Assembly (NCBI GenBank): GCA_027491235.1
Contig: JAIXWO010000021.1
Span: forward strand, 620,001-684,000
Origin: Sphingomonadales bacterium
GTDB lineage: Bacteria; Pseudomonadota; Alphaproteobacteria; Sphingomonadales; Sphingomonadaceae
Length of the DNA stretch: 64,000 nucleotides
Direction: 5' to 3'
Shown here: one piece after another, positions 1 to 8,365 of the stretch
Layout: each line of letters opens with the position of its first letter
Numbering within the stretch: the stretch's first letter is position 1
The notes under the pieces: generated by a model
Told to the model about the DNA's origin: nothing
What the model saw: the letters and a program-made list of their open reading frames with translations, nothing else
The model's database searches: none
Translations under genes and position numbers: made by a program

Positions 1-140
1 TTGACCTCTCAACCCATCTAAGCCGCGCAGGCTAACTCAAATTTGCCGCAACGCAAAATAATTTAAGTTTTGAGTTGCAACTTGCAATCTAATTAAGTAG
101 GTAGTGATTCGCAACTTAAAAAACGAAAGGACCTCCCCTT

Positions 141-458
141 ATGCGTACCCTCATCGCTCTCGCAGCCCTCGCTACATCCGCCTCGCTGTTTGCAGGTTCT
201 GCGACCGAAGCATTCGCCGGCACCGCTGGCTATCGCCTCGTCCCGGCAACCGCCTTCAGCGCCGCCAACACCGTCGTCGCCCGTGATGTCCTTTGGAAGT
301 GCGCCGGCGAAGCCTGCGTTGCCACCAAGGCGACCAGCCGCCCAGAAATCGTCTGCTCTTCTGCAGCGCGTGAAATCGGCAAGATTTCGGCCTTCTCAGC
401 CAACGGCAAGGACTTCTCGGCCGAACAGCTGGCCAAGTGCAACGAAAAGGCCCGCTAA
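141..458 (+). CDS. Small exported protein with four cysteines, function unknown
   Basis: The 105-residue product starts with a classical Sec signal peptide (residues 1-26, cleavage likely after AFA). The mature part of about 79 residues has four cysteines (54, 59, 72, 100), enough for two disulfides in the periplasm. The ATG at 141 is preceded by GAAAGG. It resembles the small exported proteins of Caulobacter and sphingomonads annotated as CC_3452 family, which I recall only loosely. No catalytic motif is visible. It is a single-gene unit: upstream DNA is AT-rich with repeated GCAACTT words, and a strong terminator follows. ORFs 104..286 and 190..525 are other-frame shadows. Confidence 0.75.
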   Translation: MRTLIALAALATSASLFAGSATEAFAGTAGYRLVPATAFSAANTVVARDVLWKCAGEACVATKATSRPEIVCSSAAREIGKISAFSANGKDFSAEQLAKCNEKAR

Positions 459-488
459 GCGGCACGAACACAGACACAATAGACCCCG

Positions 489-571
489 CCCGACGACACT
501 CCCTCATCTCCCGTCGGGCACTTAAAAGGCAGCCGCGCAGGTATCCCCCGCACGGCTGCCTCTTTGTTTTT
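489..571 (+). terminator. Tandem hairpins ending in an intrinsic terminator
   Basis: A first stem pairs CCCGACG (489-495) with CGTCGGG (512-518). A second, stronger stem pairs AGGCAGCCG (527-535) with CGGCTGCCT (553-561) and is followed by CTTTGTTTTT. It terminates the small exported protein gene ending at 458. Confidence 0.85.
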
Positions 572-694
572 GGAGCATGTCTGCCGGTGCAAGATTGGCA
601 GCGCCTGTCATGACCACGTCATGCCCTATTGATAGCCATTGAGTCGCGACCCGGGAGTGTGGAATTCGAAAGAGTGTCGGCACCCCAAATAACT

Positions 695-726
695 CGGCGT
701 CCCGTGCTGCCCCGCCCGGGGCGCCG
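695..726 (-). terminator. GC-rich hairpin after the thioesterase gene
   Basis: An outer CGGCG/CGCCG pairing encloses GCCCCG-CC-CGGGGC just past the minus-strand stop at 736. The downstream minus-strand sequence is only weakly T-rich, so this may be a weak or factor-dependent terminator. The rest of 572-735 shows no gene. Confidence 0.4.
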
Positions 727-735
727 ATTTCGCTT

Positions 736-1194
736 CTAGAGGCCTTCGCCGCGCATCACAGGCGCGGTCTGCGCATCAAAGGCGGCAAAGCGCTCTCGCA
801 CCCCATCCGGTATCGGCTTTGGGCTATGCGTTTCCAGATCCACATTGACCTGAACCTCGGTCACCCGCGCGCGCAGATCCTCTCCACTGGTGCCGGCACC
901 ATGGAGTTCCATCAGGATCGTCATTGACGTCGTCCCGAACCGATCAATCCGACACCAGATGTCGATGAGTTCATCGGCCACGATGGGCTTGCGATAGGTG
1001 ACATCAGCATGGGCAACATGGAAATCCATCGGTCCCGCCCCGCCTTCACCCCGGAAATCGACAGCGCGCCAATACTCGGTCAGCCCGACGTCCCCATAGT
1101 CGAGATATCGCGCATTGAAGACGACCTTTTGCGGGTCCACTTCAGACCAACGCACACGAAAACGATAGCAAAAGGCAAAGCCGGGGACGCCCAT
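736..1194 (-). CDS. Acyl-CoA thioesterase, 4HBT (YbgC/FadM-like) family
   Basis: The 152-residue product has a single hot-dog fold of normal family length. The segment WSEVDPQKVVFNARYLDYGD near residues 17-36 holds the usual D-x(n)-N-x-x-Y active-site pattern of 4-hydroxybenzoyl-CoA thioesterase-like enzymes, with Asp20 as the probable catalytic residue. These enzymes hydrolyse acyl-CoA thioesters in the cytoplasm; the chain specificity cannot be read from sequence. The gene starts 5 bases after the aminotransferase stop at 1200 on the same strand, so the two are probably cotranscribed and perhaps translationally coupled. Confidence 0.85.
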   Translation of the reverse strand: MGVPGFAFCYRFRVRWSEVDPQKVVFNARYLDYGDVGLTEYWRAVDFRGEGGAGPMDFHVAHADVTYRKPIVADELIDIWCRIDRFGTTSMTILMELHGAGTSGEDLRARVTEVQVNVDLETHSPKPIPDGVRERFAAFDAQTAPVMRGEGL

Positions 1195-1199
1195 GGGAT

Positions 1200-2408
1200 T
1201 TAGTCCGCTTTGCCCGGAGGGGCATTGACGCCCATAGACTGCAGATATTTGCGGATGTTGCGCGCGGCCTGACGCAGGCGCTGCTCATTTTCGACCATCG
1301 CAATACGGACATAGCCTTCGCCGTCTTCGCCATAGCCAACGCCTGCCGCGACTGCGACCTTGGCTTCGGTGAGCAACTGCTTGGAGAATTCAAGGCTGCC
1401 CATGTCTTTCAGTGCCGGTGGCAAAGGTGCCCAGGCGAACATGGAGGCTTTGGGGCTGGGGATGTCCCACCCGGCACGGCCAAAGGATTCGACCATCACG
1501 TCGCGGCGCTTCTGGTAAAGCTCGCGGTTGGCGGCAACGATATCCTGCGGGCCGTTGAGCGCAGCGCAGGCGGCGGCCTGAATGGGGGTGAACGCCCCAT
1601 AATCCAGATAGCTTTTCACCCGCTTCAACGCGGCGATGAGCTGCTTGTTGCCGACCGCAAAGCCGACACGCCATCCGGCCATGGAGAAGGTTTTGGACAT
1701 GGACGTAAACTCGATCGCGACATCCTTCGCGCCGGGCACCTCAAGGATAGAGCGCGTCGGGTTGCCGTCAAAATAGAGTTCTGAATAGGCAAGGTCAGAA
1801 ATGATCCAGACCTTGTTCTCCTTCGCCCAGGCGACGAGCCGTTCGTAGAAGGCAAGGTCGACCGTCTCTGCCGTCGGGTTGGACGGATAGTTGACGATCA
1901 GCACAGACGGCCGCGGCACCGAATAGCGCATCGCCCGGTCCAGCGATTCCCAATAACGTTCATCGGGCGTGGTCGGGACAGAGCGGATGGTCGCGCCCGC
2001 AATGATGAAGCCAAAGGTGTGGATGGGGTAGCTGGGGTTTGGTGCCAGCACGACATCGCCGGGCGCCGTGATCGCGGTCGCAAGGCTCGACAGGCCTTCT
2101 TTCGACCCCATCGTCATGACAACTTCAGTTTCGGGGTCGAGGTCGACCTGAAAGCGACGACCGTAATAATTGGCCTGTGCGCGGCGGATGCCGGGGATGC
2201 CGGACGACGCCGAATAGCCATGCGCATCCGGCTTCATCGCGACTTCGCAAAGTTTTTCAATCACATGCGCAGGCGGCGGCAAATCTGGGTTGCCCATGCC
2301 GAGGTCGATAATGTCCTGTCCGTCCGCACGGGCGGCCGCACGCATCGCATTGACTTCAGCAATGACGTAGGGCGGCAGGCGCTTCATGCGGTAGAATTCT
2401 TCAGACAT
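1200..2408 (-). CDS. alaC: PLP-dependent class I/II aminotransferase, AlaC-like
   Basis: The 402-residue product is a fold-type I aminotransferase. DLGMGNPDLPPP near the N-terminus, NYPSNPT, SDLAYSELYFDG and the PLP-lysine motif SMSKTFSMAGWR (lysine at about residue 239) are all present. Sequence style fits the AlaC / LL-diaminopimelate aminotransferase-like subgroup, which transfers amino groups between alanine or related amino acids and 2-oxoglutarate or pyruvate. The track's start at 2507 would overlap divergent phaC. The ATG at 2408, with GAAAG just upstream, matches the family N-terminus and leaves an 80-bp divergent spacer. Exact substrate is uncertain. Confidence 0.85.
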   Translation of the reverse strand: MSEEFYRMKRLPPYVIAEVNAMRAAARADGQDIIDLGMGNPDLPPPAHVIEKLCEVAMKPDAHGYSASSGIPGIRRAQANYYGRRFQVDLDPETEVVMTMGSKEGLSSLATAITAPGDVVLAPNPSYPIHTFGFIIAGATIRSVPTTPDERYWESLDRAMRYSVPRPSVLIVNYPSNPTAETVDLAFYERLVAWAKENKVWIISDLAYSELYFDGNPTRSILEVPGAKDVAIEFTSMSKTFSMAGWRVGFAVGNKQLIAALKRVKSYLDYGAFTPIQAAACAALNGPQDIVAANRELYQKRRDVMVESFGRAGWDIPSPKASMFAWAPLPPALKDMGSLEFSKQLLTEAKVAVAAGVGYGEDGEGYVRIAMVENEQRLRQAARNIRKYLQSMGVNAPPGKAD

Positions 2409-2488
2409 TGGCTTCTTTCGGTTGACGAATTTCGGCGCTATGCCATCCAAAGGGCGCTGCCGCAACTCAGGCCCGACGGGATGAATCG

Positions 2489-4078
2489 ATGACGTTTGAA
2501 CCGCCAAAGCCTGAACTCCCGGTCGATCCGCAAGCCGCCTACCACCAGATGATGGACATGCTGGGCCAGATGCTCGCCCCCATTGCGCAGGCTATGGAGA
2601 CGCAGGCGCCGCAAAAAGACCGCCGCTTTCAGGGTGCGGAATGGGATCATCCGCTCTTCGCGCTGGTGCGGCAGGGCTATGCCACCATGTCCGATCACAT
2701 GATGTCGCTTGTCGATGCCGTGCCTGTGACGGACGACCATGAACGCGCCAAACTGCGCTTTGCGATGCGCACGGTTGTTGATGCGATGAGTCCCGCAAAC
2801 TCCCCCTTCACCAATCCCCTCGCGCTGCAAAAGGCCGTGGAGACGAACGGCGCGAGCTTGATGACAGGCATGCAGCACATGATGGCCGACCTACAGAGCG
2901 GGCAGCTGACGCACACCGACCCTGAGGCCTTCAAGCTGGGCGAAAACATCGCCACGACGCCGGGCAAGGTCGTCTATCAAACGCCGCTCTTCCAACTGAT
3001 CCAATACACGCCTGCCACCGACAAGGTGCTGGCAACGCCGCTCGTCATCTTCCCGCCCTGGATCAACCGCTTCTACATCCTCGATCTGACGCCGCAGAAG
3101 AGTTTCATCAAATGGTGCGTCGATCAGGGCATCACGGTGTTCGTCGTCTCTTGGAAGTCGGCGGATGCCTCAATGGCGGACACGATATGGGACGATTACA
3201 TCGCCGCGCAGATGGAGGCGATCGACACCGTGCGCGATCTGTTGGGCGTCGAGGCGGCGCACACCATCGGTTACTGCGTGGCAGGCACGACTTTGGCGGC
3301 GACCCTTGCCGTGCTGGCGGCCAAAGGGCAGGCGAATAAGGTCAAGTCCGCGACGTTCTTTACCGCGCAAGTGGACTTCGCGAAGGCGGGCGAGCTGCTG
3401 AACTTTGTGGACGACGCGCAGATCAAGATGGTCGAAGGCATGGCGACCGACGGCTATCTCGATGGCCGCTTTCTCGCCGCGACCTTCAACCTGCTGCGCG
3501 GCAATGACCTGATCTGGAGCACCGTCGCCAAAAACTATCTGATGGGCGAACCCTATCCTGCGTTTGATCTGCTCCACTGGAATGGCGACGTCACCAACCT
3601 GCCCGCCAAATGGCATAAGAGCTATCTGTGCGATCTCTATCGCGACAATCTGCTGTCAAAGCCGGGCGCATTGTCTGCGCTCGGCGTGCCGATTGACCTG
3701 ACCAAGGTGAAGACCCCCAGCTTCATTCAGGCCGGCCGTGAAGACCATATCGCGCCTGCCGAAAGCGTGTGGGAATTGCGCAACCAGTTCACCGGAGACA
3801 ACACTTTCCTGCTTGCAGGCTCCGGCCATATCGCCGGTGTGGTGAACCCACCCTCGGCGCAGAAATATCAGTATTGGACGAATGACGCGCGGGTTGGGTC
3901 ATTCGCTGAGTTCATCGCGGGCGCCAGCGAGACCAAGGGCAGTTGGTGGCCCTATTGGCGTGGCTGGCTGACAGATCAGGCGCCGGAGACGGTTGCGGCC
4001 AAGGGCGCGCGCGTACCGGGTGAGGGCAAGCTCAAGGCAATCGAGGATGCGCCGGGGACGTATGTGAAGACGCGATAG
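2489..4078 (+). CDS. phaC: Poly(3-hydroxyalkanoate) synthase (PhaC)
   Basis: The 529-residue protein has a PhaC N-terminal region followed by an alpha/beta-hydrolase core. The lipase-like box is GYCVAG with nucleophile Cys263; the rest of the triad is probably Asp419 (GREDHIAP) and His447 (GSGHIAG). The enzyme polymerises (R)-3-hydroxyacyl-CoA into PHA storage granules. It is somewhat shorter than typical class I synthases (about 560-600 residues), mainly at the N-terminus. No phaA, phaB, phasin or phaR lies beside it; it stands divergent from the AlaC-like gene. A palindrome-bounded repeat follows its stop. Confidence 0.93.
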   Translation: MTFEPPKPELPVDPQAAYHQMMDMLGQMLAPIAQAMETQAPQKDRRFQGAEWDHPLFALVRQGYATMSDHMMSLVDAVPVTDDHERAKLRFAMRTVVDAMSPANSPFTNPLALQKAVETNGASLMTGMQHMMADLQSGQLTHTDPEAFKLGENIATTPGKVVYQTPLFQLIQYTPATDKVLATPLVIFPPWINRFYILDLTPQKSFIKWCVDQGITVFVVSWKSADASMADTIWDDYIAAQMEAIDTVRDLLGVEAAHTIGYCVAGTTLAATLAVLAAKGQANKVKSATFFTAQVDFAKAGELLNFVDDAQIKMVEGMATDGYLDGRFLAATFNLLRGNDLIWSTVAKNYLMGEPYPAFDLLHWNGDVTNLPAKWHKSYLCDLYRDNLLSKPGALSALGVPIDLTKVKTPSFIQAGREDHIAPAESVWELRNQFTGDNTFLLAGSGHIAGVVNPPSAQKYQYWTNDARVGSFAEFIAGASETKGSWWPYWRGWLTDQAPETVAAKGARVPGEGKLKAIEDAPGTYVKTR

Positions 4079-4097
4079 GCGTGAGTTTTCCCACCCG

Positions 4098-4255
4098 CGT
4101 CGCCCCGTGCTTGACACGGGGCTGGGCTAAACTTCGTCCAGTATCAGCCTATTTCTAGCCGGAGACCACCGCTCCCACAGCGTCAGCAGTTCGGGCATCA
4201 GGCCCAACGGGAAAGTGCAAGAACAGACAAGCCCCGTGTCAGGCACGGGGCGACG
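4098..4255. repeat. 158-bp palindrome-bounded intergenic repeat, copy 1
   Basis: Left arm 4098-4123 begins CGTCGCCCCGTGCTTGACAC. Right arm 4230-4255 is its inverted complement with one or two mismatches (GTGTCAGGCACGGGG against GTGTCAAGCACGGGG). Each arm is itself a hairpin (CCCCGTG..CACGGGG). The roughly 105-bp interior is partly shared with copy 2 at 17634-17789. The layout suits a REP doublet or small non-autonomous MITE. No ORF is inside. It lies between convergent genes phaC and the glycosyltransferase, where it may also stop transcription. Confidence 0.85.
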
Positions 4256-4264
4256 GAGAGTGGT

Positions 4265-5137
4265 TTAGGCTGGTTGTCCTTGACGAACCGCCTGCTGCAC
4301 CATCCATCCGGCCCGCACGATCCGCTGCCGGAAAAGAGTCATTGTTCCGCGCAGCCGCTCGCCCGCGCCATTGAGCTTCGGGCTCCCCCACACCTTCACA
4401 CTATGCGGCAAAGCTGACAGCAGCACCGCCCCCGCCCGCAGGCCCCAGCTTGCCCTGCTCCCGCCATCGGCAAGATGCAGCGCGAAGCTCTCCTCGGTCA
4501 GCCGCAGCCATTTCTTGCGTAGTGCAGGCCAGTCGCTGCGGGTGGGGTGGGAGACGGCCATGGCGTCGACATAGACGAGGGTGAACCCGGCACGGACGGC
4601 GCGATGGCACCAGTCTTTATCTTCAGACAGGCCAACGCGGAAATCGCCCACCGCATCAAACACACGGCGCGTGGTCGCAAGGTTGGCGGTGACGGCAAAG
4701 CCCTGCTTTTCGATATAGTCCTTCTGCCGGAAGGCGAAGACGGTTTCAAACGCCTGCGCGCCGGTGCGCGGGGCACCCTCTCCAGCTGGCCCCTCGTCAA
4801 ACGAATCGACGCGGCCCGAGACGACATCACCCTTGGGCAGGGCGCTGATCGACTGCGCGACCCAATCGGGTGCAGGCACGCAATCGGCGTCGATGAAAAG
4901 CAAGGTCTCCGACGTCGTTTCCCGCACGCCCCGGTTGCGCGCGGCGGCGGCGCCCTTTTCCGGCTCGGTCACAAAGCGCGCCCAAGGGTGGGCGGCTTTT
5001 ATCGCTGTGAAATCCAGCCCGCTGTCATTGTCGACCACGACCACGTCAACGCCATTCACCTGCGGGGCAAGGCCGGTCAAGCACCGGTCCAGCCGCTCCA
5101 TATCGCGGTAGTGCGGGATGATGATGCTGGCCGTCAT
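4265..5137 (-). CDS. Family 2 glycosyltransferase
   Basis: The product of about 290 residues has a GT-A fold: SIIIPHYRDMERLDRCL at the N-terminus, VVVDNDSG, GAAAARNRGV and the metal-binding LFIDADC motif around residue 90. Such enzymes add a sugar from an NDP-sugar to a lipid carrier or polysaccharide at the cytoplasmic membrane face. The C-terminus has amphipathic, membrane-associated character. The ATG at 5137 lies 2 bases after the acetyltransferase TGA; the track's TTG at 5143 overlaps that stop. Coupling to the hexapeptide acetyltransferase points to polysaccharide or glycolipid assembly; acceptor unknown. Confidence 0.85.
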   Translation of the reverse strand: MTASIIIPHYRDMERLDRCLTGLAPQVNGVDVVVVDNDSGLDFTAIKAAHPWARFVTEPEKGAAAARNRGVRETTSETLLFIDADCVPAPDWVAQSISALPKGDVVSGRVDSFDEGPAGEGAPRTGAQAFETVFAFRQKDYIEKQGFAVTANLATTRRVFDAVGDFRVGLSEDKDWCHRAVRAGFTLVYVDAMAVSHPTRSDWPALRKKWLRLTEESFALHLADGGSRASWGLRAGAVLLSALPHSVKVWGSPKLNGAGERLRGTMTLFRQRIVRAGWMVQQAVRQGQPA

Positions 5138-5139
5138 GC

Positions 5140-5718
5140 TCAATGGGGCAGGTCGGACGGCTCAAACACAGGATTGCGGCTGCCCACGACCTTGGCCGGA
5201 GACCCGACAGCGAGCGCGAAGGCAGGGATGTCCCCCTTCACCACGCTGCCCGCGCCGATGACCGCGCCGTCGCCGATGCGTGTGCCGGGCAGGATCACCG
5301 CGCGTACGCCGATCCACACATCACGTCCAATGATGATGTCGGCCTCGTCCATCAGCTGCTTGGTGACGGGCGTGCCATCATTGTAGCGATAGGTCGCCGC
5401 CGTCACCATCACCTCGGGTCCGAACAGCACGTCATCGCCGATGACGATGCGGCCCGTCGATGGCCCCGCCCAGATGTGGCAGCGCGATCCGATGCGGACG
5501 CGGTCACCAATGGTGATGCGGTCGGGGTCCGCAAAAACGGCATCGGGGCTGATCGCGAGATCGCGGCCCTTGGTCACGCGACGTAGCGGCTGGACGTGCG
5601 AATAATTCCAGTAATTCAGCATCTTGATGCCGTGCAGATAGATGCGCGGATCAAGGAAGGACGCGATCAGGCGGAACGCCTTGCTGGCTTTGGAAAGCTG
5701 GTTCTTGCGGACCGCCAC
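5140..5718 (-). CDS. Hexapeptide-repeat acyltransferase (LbetaH, WcaF/NodL-like)
   Basis: The 192-residue protein carries left-handed beta-helix hexapeptide repeats, for example IGDRVRIGSRCHIWAG, IVIGDDVLFGPEVMV, IIIGRDVWIGVRAVILPG and IGDGAVIGAGSVV. It ends with the ALAVGSPAKVVG signature of the maltose/galactoside acetyltransferase-like group. These trimeric enzymes transfer acetyl from acetyl-CoA to sugar hydroxyls. The start is a GTG at 5718 with GGGGG upstream. The stop overlaps the start region of the glycosyltransferase, and rlmE lies 58 bp upstream. It probably decorates the sugar handled by its partner. Confidence 0.85.
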   Translation of the reverse strand: MAVRKNQLSKASKAFRLIASFLDPRIYLHGIKMLNYWNYSHVQPLRRVTKGRDLAISPDAVFADPDRITIGDRVRIGSRCHIWAGPSTGRIVIGDDVLFGPEVMVTAATYRYNDGTPVTKQLMDEADIIIGRDVWIGVRAVILPGTRIGDGAVIGAGSVVKGDIPAFALAVGSPAKVVGSRNPVFEPSDLPH

Positions 5719-5776
5719 GCGTCACGCCCCCTGTTACGTCAACTGCGACGCACAAAGACCGACCATAAGGGGGAGA

Positions 5777-6478
5777 TCAAGTTAACTCGGCGTCATTCTC
5801 AGCTGCGTCTTCCGCGTCACCACGGCCCTTAAAGCCCGAGGCGATGACATACCATTCCGACGAATCCTTGCGGCTGGCAGGCGGCTTGGCGTGCTTCACG
5901 GCGGTGAAGTTGCGCTTGAGTTCGGCCACCAGATCATTGTCGGCGCCGCCTGCCAAAACCTTTGCGACGTAGACGCCGCCGGGCCGCAAAATCTCACAGG
6001 CGAAATACATGCCTGCCTCCACCAGAGCCATGGTCCGCAAATGGTCGGTCTGCGGGTGGCCCACGGTGTTGGCCGCCATGTCAGACAGCACAATATCGGC
6101 AGGGCCGCCCAGAGCTTCGGTCAGCCAAGCGGGTGCGGCATCATCCATGAAATCCATCTGCGTGATGATGACACCGTCAATTGGGTCCACCGGCAAAAGA
6201 TCGATGCCGACGACATGCGCCTTGGGGCAGGTGCGCCGCACGACCTGCGCCCAGCCGCCCGGCGCAATGCCCAGATCAACGACGCGCTTGGCGCCTTTCA
6301 GAAACCCGAAGCGTTCATTGAGTTCAATGAGCTTATAGGCCGCGCGGCTGCGATAGCCCTCCGCCTTGGCCTTCTTCACATAGGGGTCGTTCAGCTGGCG
6401 TTCGAGCCAACGGGTGGAGCCAACCTTGCGCCCCTTGGCGGTCTTGACGCGCGTCCTGCCGCCGGAACTGGTGCTCAT
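5777..6478 (-). CDS. rlmE: 23S rRNA (uridine-2'-O-)-methyltransferase RlmE
   Basis: The 233-residue FtsJ/RrmJ family enzyme methylates the 2'-O of a uridine in the 23S rRNA A-loop (U2552 in E. coli). The SAM-binding motif is [11 protein letters not shown] (about residues 66-76). The K-D-K-E catalytic set is visible as Lys49 (RSRAAYKL), Asp133 (LSDMAAN), Lys173 (VAKVL) and Glu208 (SSEWY). A basic N-terminal extension precedes the domain. Its ATG overlaps the ppx stop by 4 bases (ATGA), so it is translationally coupled to that gene. Confidence 0.95.
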   Translation of the reverse strand: MSTSSGGRTRVKTAKGRKVGSTRWLERQLNDPYVKKAKAEGYRSRAAYKLIELNERFGFLKGAKRVVDLGIAPGGWAQVVRRTCPKAHVVGIDLLPVDPIDGVIITQMDFMDDAAPAWLTEALGGPADIVLSDMAANTVGHPQTDHLRTMALVEAGMYFACEILRPGGVYVAKVLAGGADNDLVAELKRNFTAVKHAKPPASRKDSSEWYVIASGFKGRGDAEDAAENDAELT

Positions 6479-7545
6479 TTTCTTTCCCCTGCGGTCATCA
6501 ACTGACGCAAAATGCCTTCTCGGATGCCCCGGTCTGCCACGCCGACAAAGGGCGCGGGCCAGGCATCAAAAATCGTTTCAAGGATGGCGCAACCGGCGAC
6601 GACCAGGTCGGCACGCTCCGGCCCGATACAGGGCAGCTTGGCCCGTTCTGTCACCGATTGCTCGGCCAATTGGCGGCAGATGTCGCGCATCGCGGGCACC
6701 TCGACACGCAGGCCGTCGATCAGCTTGCGCTCATAATGGGTGAGGCCAAGGAACACGCTGGCGAGTGTTGTCACTGTGCCGCTCGTGCCGAGCAGACGGG
6801 GCGCTTCTGCGGCCGCGTCGGCCAGCCGGTCGGTAAAGGGGCCCATGGCCTCGCGCACCTTGGCGCACATCATTTCATAGGCAGCGGCACGGGCGGTGGC
6901 ATCATGGCTGTCATGCGGCACGCTCTCGCTGAGGGAGACGACCCCCCAGGGCAGGCTGCACCAGTCCAGCGTGCGGGGGTGCGGGCCGCTGGTATCCACC
7001 AGCACCAGCTCGGTCGATCCGCCGCCAATGTCGAAGATGAGCGCGGCGCCTTCGCCGTCTTCCAGAAGAATGTGGCAGCCGAGCACGGCCAGCCGCGCCT
7101 CTTCCTGCGGGGCGATGATATCCAGCTTGATGCCTGTTTCGCGGTAGACACGATCGACAAAGGTCTGCCCGTTTGTTGCCCGCCGACACGCTTCGGTTGC
7201 CACAGAGCGTGCCATGAAGACATTGCGTTTGACGAGCTTGTCCGCGCAGACGGAAAGGGCAGAGAGCGCCCGGTCCATCGCGGCCTGGCTGATTGCGCCA
7301 TTGGCTGCCAGCCCCTCGCCCAGACGCACGATTCGCGAAAAGGCATCCACCACGGTGAAACGGCTGCCCTCGGGCCGGGCAATCAGTAGGCGGCAGTTAT
7401 TGGTGCCAAGGTCGAGCGCGGCATAGTTACGGCGGGGCGGCGCGCGGTCACGCGGCGCAGTCTTCACCGCTTGGGATGTTGCCGCCTTACCCGTCCCCAC
7501 ATGATTCCGACGGGGTGGCGGCATCTGGGTGGGCTGGTCCACCAT
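6475..7545 (-). CDS. ppx: Ppx/GppA family exopolyphosphatase / guanosine pentaphosphate phosphohydrolase
   Basis: The product of about 356 residues has the actin-like ASKHA fold: [16 protein letters not shown] (phosphate-1 loop) after a proline/arginine-rich leader, EEARLAVLG with the catalytic Glu, and [14 protein letters not shown] (phosphate-2 loop). Family members cleave polyphosphate and/or pppGpp. The length fits the short alphaproteobacterial form that lacks the C-terminal HD-like domains. The track start at 7554 is a TTG; I prefer the ATG at 7545. It is the first gene of the ppx-rlmE unit. Confidence 0.9.
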   Translation of the reverse strand: MVDQPTQMPPPRRNHVGTGKAATSQAVKTAPRDRAPPRRNYAALDLGTNNCRLLIARPEGSRFTVVDAFSRIVRLGEGLAANGAISQAAMDRALSALSVCADKLVKRNVFMARSVATEACRRATNGQTFVDRVYRETGIKLDIIAPQEEARLAVLGCHILLEDGEGAALIFDIGGGSTELVLVDTSGPHPRTLDWCSLPWGVVSLSESVPHDSHDATARAAAYEMMCAKVREAMGPFTDRLADAAAEAPRLLGTSGTVTTLASVFLGLTHYERKLIDGLRVEVPAMRDICRQLAEQSVTERAKLPCIGPERADLVVAGCAILETIFDAWPAPFVGVADRGIREGILRQLMTAGERK

Positions 7546-7657
7546 TGGCCGCAAACTCTTTTATACTTCCGTCCGGGAAATGCCCGGCGGTACTTGGGGC
7601 CAAGACTAAGGGCAGACGGCGATTGCCGCAAGCTTTGCGACCTAAGTTGCGCACCCG

Positions 7658-7686
7658 TTGACAGAATCAGGTCAAAAACCTATCTG
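7658..7686 (+). promoter_or_regulatory. Sigma70-type promoter of tRNA-Gln
   Basis: TTGACA (7658-7663), a 17-bp spacer and TATCTG (7681-7686) lie 14 bases before the mature tRNA 5' end. Spacing and position are ideal for a stable-RNA promoter. Confidence 0.75.
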
Positions 7687-7700
7687 CCCGCCCTCACTGA

Positions 7701-7774
7701 TGCCCCGTCGTCTAACGGTAAGACTACGGACTCTGACTCCGTCTATTGAGGTTCGAATCCTCACGGGGCATCCA
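7701..7774 (+). tRNA. tRNA-Gln (anticodon CUG)
   Basis: The acceptor stem pairs TGCCCCG (7701-7707) with CGGGGCA (7764-7770). The anticodon stem ACGGA/TCCGT encloses loop CTCTGAC, giving anticodon CTG for glutamine codon CAG. The TPsiC arm is GAGGTTCGAATCCTC, and CCA is encoded at 7772-7774. A good promoter lies upstream; no clear terminator follows. Confidence 0.95.
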
Positions 7775-7835
7775 ATTTCCGCAAATCGCAAATGAAGTTG
7801 AGGCCGGACGCCGTGTGCCCGACCCCTTATTGCTG

Positions 7836-8231
7836 CTAAGCGCCTTGCTTTGACAGACCCGCCCGCAGCCAGAGCAGAAGGCCGATTGTCACCGCTTCGA
7901 CGATGATTGGCTGGATCACGGCATCGCCGCCGCCATCCATGACGAGGCCGATAAAGCGGCCCGTGATGGCAACCCCGACAAAGACCAGCACCGCATTCAC
8001 CCACTGCACGCTTTGCCGGATCACGGCGATCAACATGCAGATGCCCATGCCGCCAAACAGGCCGGCAATGTCGGCGCGCACTGTTGCCCGACCGACCAAC
8101 CCCCCGGCGAGATCGGTGGTGGCAATGCCAAGTGCGGGGATGACCTGTTCCTGACCCAGCCAGAGGCCAAGCGCGAGGATGATTGAACCGAGTGCGGCGA
8201 CGCCGACGAGAATACGTGGAATGATGACCAT
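7836..8231 (-). CDS. Four-helix inner-membrane protein, DUF4345-like
   Basis: The 131-residue protein is almost entirely hydrophobic, with about four transmembrane helices: residues 4-25, around 57-68, 75-92 and 105-123. The conserved-looking core VRADIAGLFGGMGICM resembles the R-A-D/G-G-hydrophobic motif of DUF4345 membrane proteins, a tentative match by eye. No catalytic residues are evident. It stands alone between tRNA-Gln and a divergent J-domain gene. Confidence 0.7.
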   Translation of the reverse strand: MVIIPRILVGVAALGSIILALGLWLGQEQVIPALGIATTDLAGGLVGRATVRADIAGLFGGMGICMLIAVIRQSVQWVNAVLVFVGVAITGRFIGLVMDGGGDAVIQPIIVEAVTIGLLLWLRAGLSKQGA

Positions 8232-8365
8232 GTTGAGACCCCTCCTGTTGTTTTGATCGCGGCCCGGTCTGCCACAGGGCGCGCCATTGTCAAACCTTGG
8301 GGGTGGATGCCTGACGTTCCCTTTGCGGTGGCAAGCGAAGCGGGAATCGCCTAGACTGGTCTCTT

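Noticed and set aside
7471-7749. 92-aa ORF running into tRNA-Gln
   Set aside because: It overlaps the tRNA promoter and the tRNA itself and is antisense to ppx at its start.
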